64,000 nt of DNA from NCBI GenBank assembly GCA_046350655.1, contig JAXMAB010000011.1, forward strand, positions 82,009 to 146,008, given 5' to 3'. A program made the translations under genes and the position numbers. This document shows positions 31,352 to 41,996 of the stretch, piece after piece (position 1 is the stretch's first letter; each line of letters starts with the position of its first letter). The notes beneath the pieces were generated by a model. That model had not been told where the DNA came from and did not search any database. It saw only the letters and a program-made list of their open reading frames with translations. The stretch is from JAEUHO01 sp046350655. Lineage in GTDB: Bacteria > Planctomycetota > PLA2 > JAEUHO01.

Positions 31352-33019
31352 ATGGCCACCCACGACACCGCCGCCGCAACACCGACGTTGCGCTTCGAGA
31401 CCTCCCCCGACCGCTACCGCCACTGGCGCCTCTCCGTCGAGGGCGCCGTCGCGCGCCTCGCGATGGACGTCCAGGAGGACGGCGGGCTCCGCCCCGGCTA
31501 CCCGCTGAAGCTCAACTCGTACGACCTCGGCGTCGACGTCGAGCTCTGCGACGCGATCCAGCGGCTGCGCTTCGAGCACCCGGAGGTGCGGGCCCTGCTC
31601 GTGACGAGCGCGAAGGACCGCATCTTCTGCTCGGGCGCCAACATCTTCATGCTCGGGTCGTCCACGCACGCGTTCAAGGTGAACTTCTGCAGGTACACCA
31701 ACGAGACGCGGCTCTCGCTCGAGGACGCGTCGCTCCACAGCGGCATCCGCAGCGTGTGCGCCGTGAACGGGCCGTGCGCCGGCGGCGGCTACGAGCTCGC
31801 GCTCGCGTGCGACGAGATCCTGCTCAAGGACGACGGCAACAGCACGGTGAGCCTGCCGGAGGTGCCGCTCCTCGGCGTGCTCCCGGGCACGGGCGGCCTC
31901 ACGCGCCTCGTGGACAAGCGCAAGGTGCGCCGCGACCTGGCCGACGTCTTCTCGACGGTCGCCGAGGGCATCAAGGGCCGCCGCGCGAAGGAGTGGGGCC
32001 TCGTGGACGAGGTCCTGCCGTCGTCGCGGTTCAAGGACGGCGTCGAGGCCCGGCTCGCGACGGTGGCGCAGGCGCAGCAGGCGGCCTGGTCCCACCGCAA
32101 GGGCCCGGGCGTCGCGTGGACGCCGCTCGGCGTCGAGCACCGCGCGGACGGCGCGACGTACCGCCACGTCACGTACGCCGTCGACCCCTCGGGGCGCACG
32201 GCGCGCATCGTCCTGACGGTGCCGACGGGCCCCGTGCCGACGACGCCGAAGGAGGCGTTCGCGCAGGGCATGGACTGGTGGGTGCTGCGCGCGTTCCGCG
32301 AGCTCGACGACGCGCTCCTCGACCTCCGGTTCAACCGTCCGAACGTGGGCCTCGTGCTGATCGAGACCGCCGGCGATCCCGCCACGGTCCGCTCGACGGA
32401 CGCGCTGCTGTCGTCGAACGACTGGTTCGTCGCGGAGGTGCGCCACTACGTCCGGCGCACGCTGAAGCGCCTCGACCTGACGTCGAAGACCTTCTTCGCG
32501 CTCGCGACGCCCGGCTCGTGCTTCGTGGGCACGATCCTCGAGCTGGCGATGGCCGCCGACCGCTTCTACGTGAAGGACGACGCCGACGGCGCGACGAAGG
32601 TCGAGACGACCAACGCCAACGGCGGCCCGTTCCCCATGGCGAACGGGCTGACGCGCCTGCAGACGCGGTTCCTCGCCGACCCGCGCAAGGCCGACGCGGC
32701 CGTGGCCCACGAGGCCCCCATGGACGCGCGCGAGGCGCTCGCCGCGGGCCTCGCGACCCTCGCCCCGGACGACATCGACTGGGACGACGAGATCCGGCTG
32801 GCGGTCGAGGAGCGCGTGAGCCTCTCGCCCGACGGCCTCACCGGCATGGAGGCGAACCTGCGGTTCGCGGGCCCCGAGACGACGGAGACCAAGATCTTCG
32901 GCCGCCTCTCCGCCTGGCAGAACTGGATCTTCATCCGCCCGAACGCCGTCGGCGAGAAGGGCGCGCTGTCGCTCTACGGCAAGCCGATGCGCCCCGAGTT
33001 CGACTGGCGGCGCACGTGA
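31352..33019 (+). CDS. boxC: Benzoyl-CoA-dihydrodiol lyase / ring-opening hydrolase BoxC
   Basis: 555 residues, full length for BoxC. It is a double crotonase-fold enzyme that opens the ring of 2,3-epoxybenzoyl-CoA with water, releasing formate. Crotonase features: LLVTSAKDRIFCSGANIFML (oxyanion loop), NGPCAGGGYELALACDEILL and PLLGVLPGTGGLTRL in the first half, and a second degenerate crotonase unit after about residue 300. It is followed by boxB after 78 bp on the same strand. Expression is probably controlled by the divergent BoxR. Confidence 0.93.
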   Translation: MATHDTAAATPTLRFETSPDRYRHWRLSVEGAVARLAMDVQEDGGLRPGYPLKLNSYDLGVDVELCDAIQRLRFEHPEVRALLVTSAKDRIFCSGANIFMLGSSTHAFKVNFCRYTNETRLSLEDASLHSGIRSVCAVNGPCAGGGYELALACDEILLKDDGNSTVSLPEVPLLGVLPGTGGLTRLVDKRKVRRDLADVFSTVAEGIKGRRAKEWGLVDEVLPSSRFKDGVEARLATVAQAQQAAWSHRKGPGVAWTPLGVEHRADGATYRHVTYAVDPSGRTARIVLTVPTGPVPTTPKEAFAQGMDWWVLRAFRELDDALLDLRFNRPNVGLVLIETAGDPATVRSTDALLSSNDWFVAEVRHYVRRTLKRLDLTSKTFFALATPGSCFVGTILELAMAADRFYVKDDADGATKVETTNANGGPFPMANGLTRLQTRFLADPRKADAAVAHEAPMDAREALAAGLATLAPDDIDWDDEIRLAVEERVSLSPDGLTGMEANLRFAGPETTETKIFGRLSAWQNWIFIRPNAVGEKGALSLYGKPMRPEFDWRRT

Positions 33020-33097
33020 CCGCGCGCGCCGTCCTCCGTCCCCCCCTGTCCGCCGGCCGCGGCGTGCGCCGCGCCCCGATCGCTCCGTGAGGAACCC

Positions 33098-34528
<1,431 letters not shown>

Positions 34529-34561
34529 CCCCCGGCCCCGGCGCCGCCGGCGTTCCCCGCA

Positions 34562-34591
34562 CGGGCCTCGCGTCGTCGGACGCGGGGCCCG
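34562..34591. terminator. Hairpin after boxB
   Basis: CGGGCCTCGCGTC and GACGCGGGGCCCG flank a 4-nt loop, giving a 13-bp stem with one G-T wobble. It lies 34 bp after the boxB stop, between convergent genes, and is built from the dispersed repeat core. Confidence 0.65.
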
Positions 34592-34640
34592 CTCCCTTTC
34601 CAGGGTCGGCCGCCCCCGCCCGCGCCAGAGTCCGCGGGGG

Positions 34641-34991
34641 TCAGAGCCCGCGGGGGACCGCGGGGTCGAACGGCGGGTGGCAGCAGGGGCACGCGTCGCG
34701 CAGCCGGTCGAACGCGTAGATGCCGCTGGCGTGGCCGTCGTCGAACGAGAGCTGGATGGCGTAGCCGCCGACCTGGCTCCCGCCGACGACCCGCGTCGAC
34801 TTCACCTGGTCCCACGACGGCGGGACGACGTCGCCCGGGGCGTGGCCGCGGCAGCCGGCGCACGGGCAGACGAACCGCAGGAACGGCGCGTCGTACGTCG
34901 AGACGTGGCCGTCGTGCCACGTGACCGTGAGGCGCTGGGCCTTGAGGTCGAGGCCGAGCTTCGCGGGGGTCTCGCGGCGCGGGTCACCCAT
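34641..34991 (-). CDS. DUF971 protein (gamma-butyrobetaine-hydroxylase N-terminal-like)
   Basis: 116 residues matching DUF971: LDLKAQRLTVTWHDGHVSTYDA, LRFVCPCAGCRGH and GGYAIQLSFDDGHASGIYAFD. The Cys cluster (CPCAGC) may bind a metal. Free-standing DUF971 proteins are often linked to Fe-S cluster proteins, but the function is unproven. Its start overlaps the end of the HPt gene by 8 bp, so the two are coupled. Confidence 0.85.
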   Translation of the reverse strand: MGDPRRETPAKLGLDLKAQRLTVTWHDGHVSTYDAPFLRFVCPCAGCRGHAPGDVVPPSWDQVKSTRVVGGSQVGGYAIQLSFDDGHASGIYAFDRLRDACPCCHPPFDPAVPRGL

Positions 34992-35385
34992 GGTGCGGGG
35001 CCCGGGCGAGCTCGGCGTCCACGCGCGCGCGGACGCGGGTGGCCTCGGCGTGGACGTCGGCGAGCGGCCGCGCGAGGTCGCCGCCGGCGAGCGCGACGTG
35101 CTCGACGGCCGCGCAGAGCGTCGCCAGCGTCTTCGCGCCGACGTTGCCGGCGCCGCCCTTGAGGCTGTGGGCCGCGCGTTTCACCGCGGCGTTGTCGCGG
35201 CGGGCGACGGCGGCGTCGAGGTCGGCGACGGCGGTCCCGAGGTGCGTGAGGAACGACTGCAGGACCGACGACAGGAACGCCGGGTCGTCGTCGCCGCCGA
35301 GGTCCTTCAGCTGCCGCAGCGTCCGCGCGTCGAGCGGGTCGAGCGGCACGGGGCCCGGACTCTGCAGCGGCGCGGGGGACGACAT
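34984..35385 (-). CDS. Histidine phosphotransfer (HPt) protein
   Basis: 133 residues with a single HPt helical bundle. The phospho-acceptor His is in KRAAHSLKGGAGNVGAKTL (about residue 68). It can pass phosphate between REC domains, for example from the hybrid kinase encoded at 3932-5803; that link is inference. The start at 35385 is chosen because TAGCAT ends seven bases before it (leaderless), while the upstream ATG at 35394 would lie inside that hexamer. Confidence 0.88.
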   Translation of the reverse strand: MSSPAPLQSPGPVPLDPLDARTLRQLKDLGGDDDPAFLSSVLQSFLTHLGTAVADLDAAVARRDNAAVKRAAHSLKGGAGNVGAKTLATLCAAVEHVALAGGDLARPLADVHAEATRVRARVDAELARAPHHG

Positions 35386-35423
35386 CGGTCCCATGCTACC
35401 CCCGGCATCCGCGGAACAAAGGG

Positions 35424-36080
35424 CTACGACGCCGTCGATTCGGGGACGCGCGAGGCGAGGGCCCGGCGCCAGGAGGCGCCGAGGGCGGGCAGGGACAGCA
35501 GGGTCCGCGCGCCCGCGACGTCGGTCGCGTCGTCGCGGATCGCCGCCGCGCGCGCGACCGTGCAGGACGGGACGCCGCGCGACACGATCGAGAGACGGTC
35601 GCCCACGCCGGCCGTGCCCGGCGTCCGCACGCGCACGTACCACCCCGCGCGGTGCGGCGCGGCCACGATCGCGCACGTGTCCGGGTGCCCGAGGAACCGC
35701 GTCAGGATCTCGCAGGGACGCCGCGGCGACGTCACCTCGAGCTCGACCGCCCCCCACCGGAAGACGTCGCCGATGCCGACGTCGCCGTCGTCGCAGCCCT
35801 CGATGGTCACGTTCTCGCCGAACGAGCCCGGCGGCAGCGGCCGGCCCAGCGGGCCCGACAGCGTCCGCAGCGACTCGGCCGAGCACATGAGCAGCGCCTG
35901 GTCGGGGCCGCCGTGGTGCTTCGGGTGCCCCACCTCGTCGCCCTCGATGCCGAGCGGGCCGACGCGCACCGGGCCCACGACCGGCCGCTTGTCGATCGCC
36001 GAACGCAACGGGGGCCCGTCGCCGCCGACGGGCGCGACCTTGCCGACCTGGACCGAGAGGACACGGAGCGCGAGGGCCAT
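35424..36080 (-). CDS. MOSC-domain protein, YiiM-like
   Basis: 218 residues. MOSC domain with GPLGIEGDEVGHPKHHGGPDQALLM, GSFGENVTIEGCDDGDVGIGD and a conserved Cys in SPRRPCEILTRFLG. YiiM-type proteins use a molybdenum cofactor to reduce N-hydroxylated compounds. TACAGT ends six bases before the ATG, predicting a leaderless mRNA. The stop codon lies inside a 28-bp segment shared with the repeat at 50341-50422. MobA at 16324 shows the cell makes molybdenum cofactors. Confidence 0.87.
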   Translation of the reverse strand: MALALRVLSVQVGKVAPVGGDGPPLRSAIDKRPVVGPVRVGPLGIEGDEVGHPKHHGGPDQALLMCSAESLRTLSGPLGRPLPPGSFGENVTIEGCDDGDVGIGDVFRWGAVELEVTSPRRPCEILTRFLGHPDTCAIVAAPHRAGWYVRVRTPGTAGVGDRLSIVSRGVPSCTVARAAAIRDDATDVAGARTLLSLPALGASWRRALASRVPESTAS

Positions 36081-36162
36081 CCCGGGACTGTACCCGCGAG
36101 TCGGGCCCGTCGAGGCGCCGGGGGAACGCGCTCGCGCGGCGCCCGGTCGCGCCGAAGGCCCG

Positions 36163-37884
36163 TCAGCGCCCCGCCGCGAAGGCCCGCGCCGCGGCCTCGA
36201 CGTCCGCGGCCGCCCGCACCGGCGACGAACACTGCCCGTCGCCGCACAGGAACAACGCCGGCCCGTCCGCCGCCGGCGGGGCCGGGGCGCCCGTCACCGA
36301 CGTCCCGTCCGGGTCCACGCGCTCGACGACGAGCCCGGGCACGTCGGCCGCGCGCGCGGCCGCGAGCAGCGCGGCCGTCCGCGCGTCGTCGGCCTCGCCC
36401 ACGACCGTCGCCCGCAGCACCGGCCGCGTCGCCTCCTCGACCGCGAGCAGGAGCGCCGCGCTCCGCCAGCCGTGCCGCTCGGGCAGGCCCGGCGCGGCGA
36501 GGGCCGCGATCGCCCGCAGGGCCTCGCGTCGCCACCGCGCGTCGTCGGTCGCCGCCGCGAGCGCGAGCAGGAACCGCGCCGCCGCCACGTTCCCGTCGAA
36601 CGGGCGCAGCGCCTCGCCGAACGGCCCCGCGCCCCCGGTCGTCGCGACGAACCCGCCCCGCGCGGCGTCCGCGAACCGCGCCAGGAGCGCGGCGCCGGTC
36701 GACCGGGCCGCGTCGAGCCACGTGCGCTCGCCGGTCGCCCCCCACAACGCGACGAGCGCGCGGCCGAACGCGGCCTGGTCGCCGAGGTGCAGCGGCCCGC
36801 GATCGTCCGCCGCGTGCCGCAGCCCGCCCGCGCCGTCGTCGTGCGTCGCGAGCACGGCCCGCGCGGCCGCCACCGCGTCGTCGAGCAGCGACGCGTCGCC
36901 GGTCGCCGTCCCGAGCGCCACGAGCCCCTCGACGGCCCAGCCGTTCTCCTGCGCGTACACCGCGCGGTCGATCCGCGGCATCCCGAGCGCCCGCCGCCCC
37001 GCGTCGTCGCGCCCGAAGTAGGCCGCGCCGTCCACGCTCGTGCCGTCGGGCCGTCGCAGGTCCGCGTCCTGGCTCGTCCCGAACGCGCCCGACGGCGCGC
37101 GCAGGAACCCGCGCAGCCACCCCACGACCGCCCGGGCCTCGCGTGCCCACCGCGGGTCGCGGGTCCGTCGCGTCGCCGCCGCGTACGCACGCAGCGCCCC
37201 CGCCTGCACCGCCATGATCTTCTCGTAGTGCGGCGTGCCCCACGTGCCGCCCTCGCTGTACTGGTACATGCCGCCCCACGCCGGGTCGATCAGCGCGCTC
37301 CACGCGGCGACGGTCCGCCGCGCGCGCTCGGCCTCCCGCGCGCCGTCCGCGTCGCCCGCCCGCAGCCACGCGACCTCCACGGCCGGCGCGTACGGGTACT
37401 TCTGCCCGAACCCCCACCCCGCCTGCGCCTCGTCCCACGTCGCGTCGAGCACCGCCCGCAGCCGCGCGCGCAGCGCGACGAGATCGAGGTCGCCCGCGAC
37501 CGCCGCAGCATGGGCCGGCGGCGCCTCGAGGAGCGTGCGGCCCGCGCGCGCCGCGCGGTCGACGTCGTCGAGGATCCGCAGGAAGTCGTCCGGACCGCGG
37601 TACCCGCGCAACGCGAGCACCTCCCGCCCGTCGCCGCCGAGGAACACCGTCGCGGGCCAGTGGTACTCCGCGTACCGCTCCGCGAGGTCGGGCCGCGCGT
37701 CGGCGTCGACCTTCACCGGCAGGAACCGCGCCGCGACGCGGGCGACGACGCGCGGGTCGGCGTACGTCTCCCGCTGCATGACGTGGCACCAGTGGCACCA
37801 CGACGCCGACACCGTCAGCAGCACGACCCTGCCCTCCGCCCGCGCGCGCGCGACCACGTCGTCCGTCCACGCCTGCCACGTCAC
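36163..37884 (-). CDS. Thioredoxin-fold DUF255 protein with six-hairpin-glycosidase-like domain (YyaL family)
   Basis: 573 residues. N-terminal thioredoxin-like DUF255 domain with SASWCHWCHVMQRETYADP (CxxC at about 27-30) and WPATVFLGGDG. The rest is an (alpha/alpha)6 barrel (GGMYQYSEGGTWGTPHYEKIM, YAQENGWAVEGLVALG). The usual family length is about 650-700. The GTG at 37884 is the only start in this frame near the domain. Just upstream, in another frame, lies a clear signal-peptide-like stretch (ARTVFVLAVAALAAAPRPAA) ending in a TGA that overlaps this GTG, so the real gene may be longer with a frameshift. Confidence 0.8.
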   Translation of the reverse strand: MTWQAWTDDVVARARAEGRVVLLTVSASWCHWCHVMQRETYADPRVVARVAARFLPVKVDADARPDLAERYAEYHWPATVFLGGDGREVLALRGYRGPDDFLRILDDVDRAARAGRTLLEAPPAHAAAVAGDLDLVALRARLRAVLDATWDEAQAGWGFGQKYPYAPAVEVAWLRAGDADGAREAERARRTVAAWSALIDPAWGGMYQYSEGGTWGTPHYEKIMAVQAGALRAYAAATRRTRDPRWAREARAVVGWLRGFLRAPSGAFGTSQDADLRRPDGTSVDGAAYFGRDDAGRRALGMPRIDRAVYAQENGWAVEGLVALGTATGDASLLDDAVAAARAVLATHDDGAGGLRHAADDRGPLHLGDQAAFGRALVALWGATGERTWLDAARSTGAALLARFADAARGGFVATTGGAGPFGEALRPFDGNVAAARFLLALAAATDDARWRREALRAIAALAAPGLPERHGWRSAALLLAVEEATRPVLRATVVGEADDARTAALLAAARAADVPGLVVERVDPDGTSVTGAPAPPAADGPALFLCGDGQCSSPVRAAADVEAAARAFAAGR

Positions 37885-38109
37885 CGCGCCCCGTCCGCCG
37901 CCGCCGGGCGCGGCGCCGCCGCCAGCGCCGCGACGGCCAGGACGAACACCGTCCGCGCGACGGCGCGACGGACAGACGACGCGGAGACGGGACGCGGCGG
38001 GCCATGGGGTCCATGCTCCCCCGTACGTCGGGGGCCGCCCCGCGGATGCCCCCCCCGGAAACCGCCCCCGGTGCCGACGCCCGCGGCGGACGTTCGTATC
38101 CTCGTGCGC

Positions 38110-39519
38110 GTGCCCGTCGCCCCGCCCCCCGTCCCCGATCGCGGCCCGGCGATCCCTGCCGACCGCGAGGCCCGGCCCGCGGCGGGTCCGCGGCGTCCGG
38201 ACCGCCCTCGCCCGCGTCGGCGGGCGGCCTTCGTGGCGGCCTGCCTCGCGACGGGCCTCGCGTACCTCGGGGTCGGGGCCCGGGTCCACGCGGACGACCC
38301 GTTCGGGCCGGTGCCCCCGCCCGGCGTCCGTCCGACGGGCCCCGCGGCCCCCGCCGCGGCGGCCGATGCCGACAAGCCGGCCGACGTCGCCGCGTACCGG
38401 GCGTGGCTGCGCCGCGACGACTGGCTCTGCCGCGCGCTCGCCGCGCGCGGGCTGCGGCTGCGCAGCGACGACGGCGTCGTCGCCGCGCTCGCGGCGACGC
38501 TCGCGACGGAGGCGGACGCGCGCGTCGTCGGCGTCGTGCTGTCGGCGCTCAAGGGCCGCGGCCGCGACGACCTGCTCGTCGAGGGCGGCGTCGCGCTCGC
38601 CGAGCGCCTCGTGGCGCTGCTCGACCATCGCCATCCCTCGGTGCGCGAGCGGGCGCTGGCCGCGGTGCTGCCCCTGCCGCCGGTGCGGCTGCCGGCCGAC
38701 GCGGCGCGCATCAAGGACTGGTGGGCGCGCGGGCGCGAGGGCCTCGCCGTCGAGGCGACGCTCGCGACGGAACGGCGCGCGGCGATGCGGCGCGCGGCGC
38801 GGGGCGGGCTCGGCGACGAGTCGAAGACGGTGGCCCCGCTCGCGATGCGGCGCTACGCCGACCTCGAGCGGATCGAGCGCGAGGGCCTCGAGGTGGTCGT
38901 CTGCCTCGACCAGACGGGGTCGATGGAGGCGGTGATCGAGGCCGCGAAGGCGAGCATCGTGCGGCTCGTGCGGCGGATGAAGGACCTCGCGCCGCGGTTC
39001 CGCGTCGGCCTCGTGACGTACGACGACGAGGCGTTCGTGCGGCTCGCGCTGACGGCCGACGAGGCGGCGCTCGAGCGCGAGTTCCGCCGCGTGCACGCGG
39101 CGGGCGGCGGCAACTACGAGGAGGGCGTCGACAAGGCGCTCGCGCTCGCGTTCGAGCAGCGGAAGGTCGCGTGGTCGCGCAAGGCGCTGCGCGTGATCGT
39201 CCTCGTCGGCGACGCGCCGCCCCACGACGACGACGCGGGGCCGATGATGCGGACGATCCTCGCGCGCCGCGACGACCCCGCGTTCGAGGCGCCGGTGCGC
39301 ATCGACACGATCACGACGGTCCCCGGCGCGCGCGCGCCCGACGACCTCGTGCCCTACTTCGGCGACATCGCCCGCGCCGGCCGCGGGGCCGCCCTCGTGC
39401 TCGGCTCGACGCGCGACCTGGCGGCCGAGCTGCTGCTCGCGTCGTTCGGCCCGGCGTGGCGCGCGCCGCTCCGCGAGCTCCTCGACGAGCTCGACGCGTT
39501 CGACGCCGCCGGGCGCTGA
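38110..39519 (+). CDS. Exported VWA-domain protein with HEAT-like N-terminal region
   Basis: 469 residues. Arg/Pro-rich start, then a membrane or signal helix (AAFVAACLATGLAYLGVGARV), HEAT-like helices (about 115-200) and a von Willebrand A domain (about 255-430) with MIDAS-type VVCLDQTGSMEAVIEAA, TYDDEAFVRL and VLVGDAPPHDDD. It probably binds a metal and a protein partner outside the membrane. The GTG at 38110 is chosen because TATCCT (38097-38102) ends seven bases before it. A copy of the dispersed repeat (38161-38174) codes part of the Arg/Pro tail before the helix. Confidence 0.75.
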   Translation: MPVAPPPVPDRGPAIPADREARPAAGPRRPDRPRPRRRAAFVAACLATGLAYLGVGARVHADDPFGPVPPPGVRPTGPAAPAAAADADKPADVAAYRAWLRRDDWLCRALAARGLRLRSDDGVVAALAATLATEADARVVGVVLSALKGRGRDDLLVEGGVALAERLVALLDHRHPSVRERALAAVLPLPPVRLPADAARIKDWWARGREGLAVEATLATERRAAMRRAARGGLGDESKTVAPLAMRRYADLERIEREGLEVVVCLDQTGSMEAVIEAAKASIVRLVRRMKDLAPRFRVGLVTYDDEAFVRLALTADEAALEREFRRVHAAGGGNYEEGVDKALALAFEQRKVAWSRKALRVIVLVGDAPPHDDDAGPMMRTILARRDDPAFEAPVRIDTITTVPGARAPDDLVPYFGDIARAGRGAALVLGSTRDLAAELLLASFGPAWRAPLRELLDELDAFDAAGR

Positions 39520-39587
39520 CCGGGACCGGCCCCGGCGCGCGAAAATCCGCGGCGTCCCCCCGCGCCACAGGGGATTCTGCCGCCCCC

Positions 39588-40541
39588 GTGCGCCTCCCGC
39601 TCCCGCTCCTCGCCGCCTGCCTCGCCGCCGCGACGGCGCTCCCCGCCTGCGCCAAGGGCCGCGCGTCCCGCGGCGCGGACCCCGCCGCCGAGGTCACGGC
39701 GCGCTGCTCGTTCGACGAGGCGTTCCCGTCCGAGGGTCCAGCCTGGCGCGGCGCCGGCGCGCGCCTCGAGCGCCGCGGCCCCGCCGCGCACCCGCGCACG
39801 CGCCTGGTCGTCGACGCGCGCGACCCCGGCGGCGCCGTCACCGAGTACCTCGTGGACACGGGCACGTCGTGCGCGTTCCTGTCCACGCGGGCGCCGGCGG
39901 CCGCGACCGCGACCGGCGCCGGCGAACGCCTGCGCCTCATGGCGAACGAGGGCGCCACCGCGTTCGACGGCCGCGACGCGGTCCTCCCGCGCGTGGACCT
40001 CGGCGGGCTCGTCGCCGACGACGTCCCCGTCTTCCTCGTCGAGCGGCCGCACTCGCTCGAGCGCCCCGCCAACGTGCTCGGCATGGCGTGGATGGCGGGC
40101 CTCGTCCTCGAGCACGACGCGGGCACCGACGCGTGGACGCTCCGGCGGCCCGCCGCCGGCGAGGGGCGGTCGGGGCGCGCGGGACCGCGAGGCCCGGTGG
40201 CCGCGCTCGCCGGCCCGGGGTTCCCGGTCGTGACGGTGCTCGACGACGCGGGCCGCCGCGCCCACGCGCTCGTCGACACGGGCGCGCCGACTAGCCTCTA
40301 CGGCCGCGGCGCCGCGCCGGGCCGCTACCGCGTCGTGGGCGACGACGGCACCGTGCTGCTCACCGCGACGGCCCGCGACCCCGCGCCGTGGGTCGACCTC
40401 GCGCCGCGCGGCCTCTCGATCGCGGTGTGGATCGGCCTCGACGACCTCGCCCGGGCGTCGTTCGTGCTCGACCTCGCCGCGGGCCGCTGGACGTTCCGGC
40501 CGGCGCCGGGCGGGCCGGTGGCGCCCGCGCCGCCGCGCTGA
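39588..40541 (+). CDS. Retropepsin-like aspartyl-protease-fold lipoprotein with two DTG motifs
   Basis: 317 residues. Lipoprotein signal with the lipobox Cys at 21 (ATALPAC). Two aspartic-protease half-domains follow, each with DTG: YLVDTGTSCAFLS (Asp90) and HALVDTGAPTSLYG (Asp230). NVLGMAWMAGLVLEHD resembles the closing loop of such folds. A single chain with two DTG lobes could form an active site without dimerising. The linker between the lobes (residues 198-205) is coded by a full copy of the dispersed palindromic repeat (40181-40203). The start is GTG with no clear Shine-Dalgarno. Confidence 0.7.
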   Translation: MRLPLPLLAACLAAATALPACAKGRASRGADPAAEVTARCSFDEAFPSEGPAWRGAGARLERRGPAAHPRTRLVVDARDPGGAVTEYLVDTGTSCAFLSTRAPAAATATGAGERLRLMANEGATAFDGRDAVLPRVDLGGLVADDVPVFLVERPHSLERPANVLGMAWMAGLVLEHDAGTDAWTLRRPAAGEGRSGRAGPRGPVAALAGPGFPVVTVLDDAGRRAHALVDTGAPTSLYGRGAAPGRYRVVGDDGTVLLTATARDPAPWVDLAPRGLSIAVWIGLDDLARASFVLDLAAGRWTFRPAPGGPVAPAPPR

Positions 40542-40670
40542 CGACCGCCCCGCGCGGGCCGCGGCCCGACGGGCGGCGGGCCCGACCGCGGTCGGTTCGG
40601 CCTCAACGGGGCGCCCCGACCGGGCCTCGCTACGATCGCGAGCCTCCGCCCCGAGATCCCGCCCGTGGCC

Positions 40671-41915
40671 ATGACGACCCCCGCCTCCCCGCTCGTGTCC
40701 TACCTGCCCCTCGCGAAGCGCGCGCGCCCGGGCGACGACCCGATCTTCGCCTTGAACGCGGAGGCGAACGCGCGCAAGGCGAAGGGCGAGGCGGTCGTCA
40801 ACGCGACCCTCGGCAGCCTGCTCGACGACGCGGGCGCGCTCGCGGTGCTGCCGACGGCGACCCGCGCGATCCGCGAGGTGTCCCCGGCCGACTGGGCCGG
40901 GTACGCCCCGATCGCGGGGACGCCGGCGTTCCTGAAGGCGGTCGTCGACGACGTCTTCGGGCCGCGCAAGGACCTCGCCGCGCAGGCGGTCGCCGCGGCG
41001 TCGCCCGGCGGCACGGGCGCGCTGCGCCACGCGGTGAACACGTTCCTCGAGGCCGGCCAGGCGCTCCTGACGACCTCGTTCTACTGGAACCCGTACGCCA
41101 CGATCGCCGACGAGCACGACCGCCGCGTCGACACGTTCCCGATGTTCGACGCCTCGGGCGCGCTCGACGTGGACGCGCTCGACACCGCGCTCGCGCGCCA
41201 CCTCGCGACCCAGGGCCGCGCGCTCCTGATCCTCAACGACCCGTGCCAGAACCCGACGGGGTACTCCATGAGCGCCGCCGACTGGCGCGGCGCCGCCGAC
41301 GCGATCGGCCGGGCCGCGGCCAAGGGCCCGGTGGCCGTCGTGATCGACTCGGCGTACGCGGCGTACGGCCCCGAGAAGGGCGTGCTGGGCCCCGTCACGG
41401 CCCTCGAGGCCGTCGCGGACCGCGCGCTGGTGCTCGTCGCGTGGAGCGCGAGCAAGACGTTCACGCACTACGGCCTCCGCGTCGGCGCGCTGGTCGCGCT
41501 CGTGCCGGACGCCGCCGAGCGCGCCCGCGTCGCGGCGGCGCTCACCTACGCCTGCCGCGGCGCCTGGAGCAACTGCAACCGCGGCGGCATGGCGGCGGTC
41601 ACGCGCCTGCTCGTCGAGAAGCCGCTGCGCGAGGCGGTGGACGCCGAGCGCGCGATCCTGGTGCGGCTGCTCAACGAGCGCGTGGACGCGTTCAACGCGG
41701 CCGCGGCGCGCCACCAGCTCCGTCACCCGCGCTACGACGGCGGCTTCTTCGTCACGGTCTTCACGGACGACGCCGACGGCGCCGCGCTCCGCATGAAGGC
41801 CGACGGGGTCTTCGTCGTGCCGATCGAGGGCGCGCTGCGCCTCGGCCTCTGCTCGACCGCGAAGGCCGACGTCGTCCGCCTCGTCGAGAGCACCGCGCGC
41901 GCCGTCCGCCGATAG
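40671..41915 (+). CDS. Aspartate/aromatic-type aminotransferase (class I fold)
   Basis: About 414 residues. PLP enzyme with SPGGTGALRHAVNTFL (cofactor phosphate site), LNDPCQNPTGYSM, VIDSAYAAYG and the Schiff-base Lys in AWSASKTFTHYGLRVGALV. The pattern is close to the TyrB/AspC group that moves amino groups between aromatic or acidic amino acids and 2-oxo acids. A GTG two codons upstream (40665) is an alternative start. The specificity is not readable from the sequence. The only coupling to neighbours is the shared strand. Confidence 0.88.
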   Translation: MTTPASPLVSYLPLAKRARPGDDPIFALNAEANARKAKGEAVVNATLGSLLDDAGALAVLPTATRAIREVSPADWAGYAPIAGTPAFLKAVVDDVFGPRKDLAAQAVAAASPGGTGALRHAVNTFLEAGQALLTTSFYWNPYATIADEHDRRVDTFPMFDASGALDVDALDTALARHLATQGRALLILNDPCQNPTGYSMSAADWRGAADAIGRAAAKGPVAVVIDSAYAAYGPEKGVLGPVTALEAVADRALVLVAWSASKTFTHYGLRVGALVALVPDAAERARVAAALTYACRGAWSNCNRGGMAAVTRLLVEKPLREAVDAERAILVRLLNERVDAFNAAAARHQLRHPRYDGGFFVTVFTDDADGAALRMKADGVFVVPIEGALRLGLCSTAKADVVRLVESTARAVRR

Positions 41916-41996
41916 ACGACCAGCATCGATCGGCGGATCGGACCCCGGACGCGGGAGGCGGTGCTCCCGGGGGGCCCGTGCGACAATCGGGACGCC

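Noticed and set aside
34921..38109. The long 5' extension of the VWA frame across the HPt, MOSC and DUF255 genes
   Set aside because: It is antisense to recognised proteins; a start at 38110 with its own -10-like hexamer and signal helix explains the gene.
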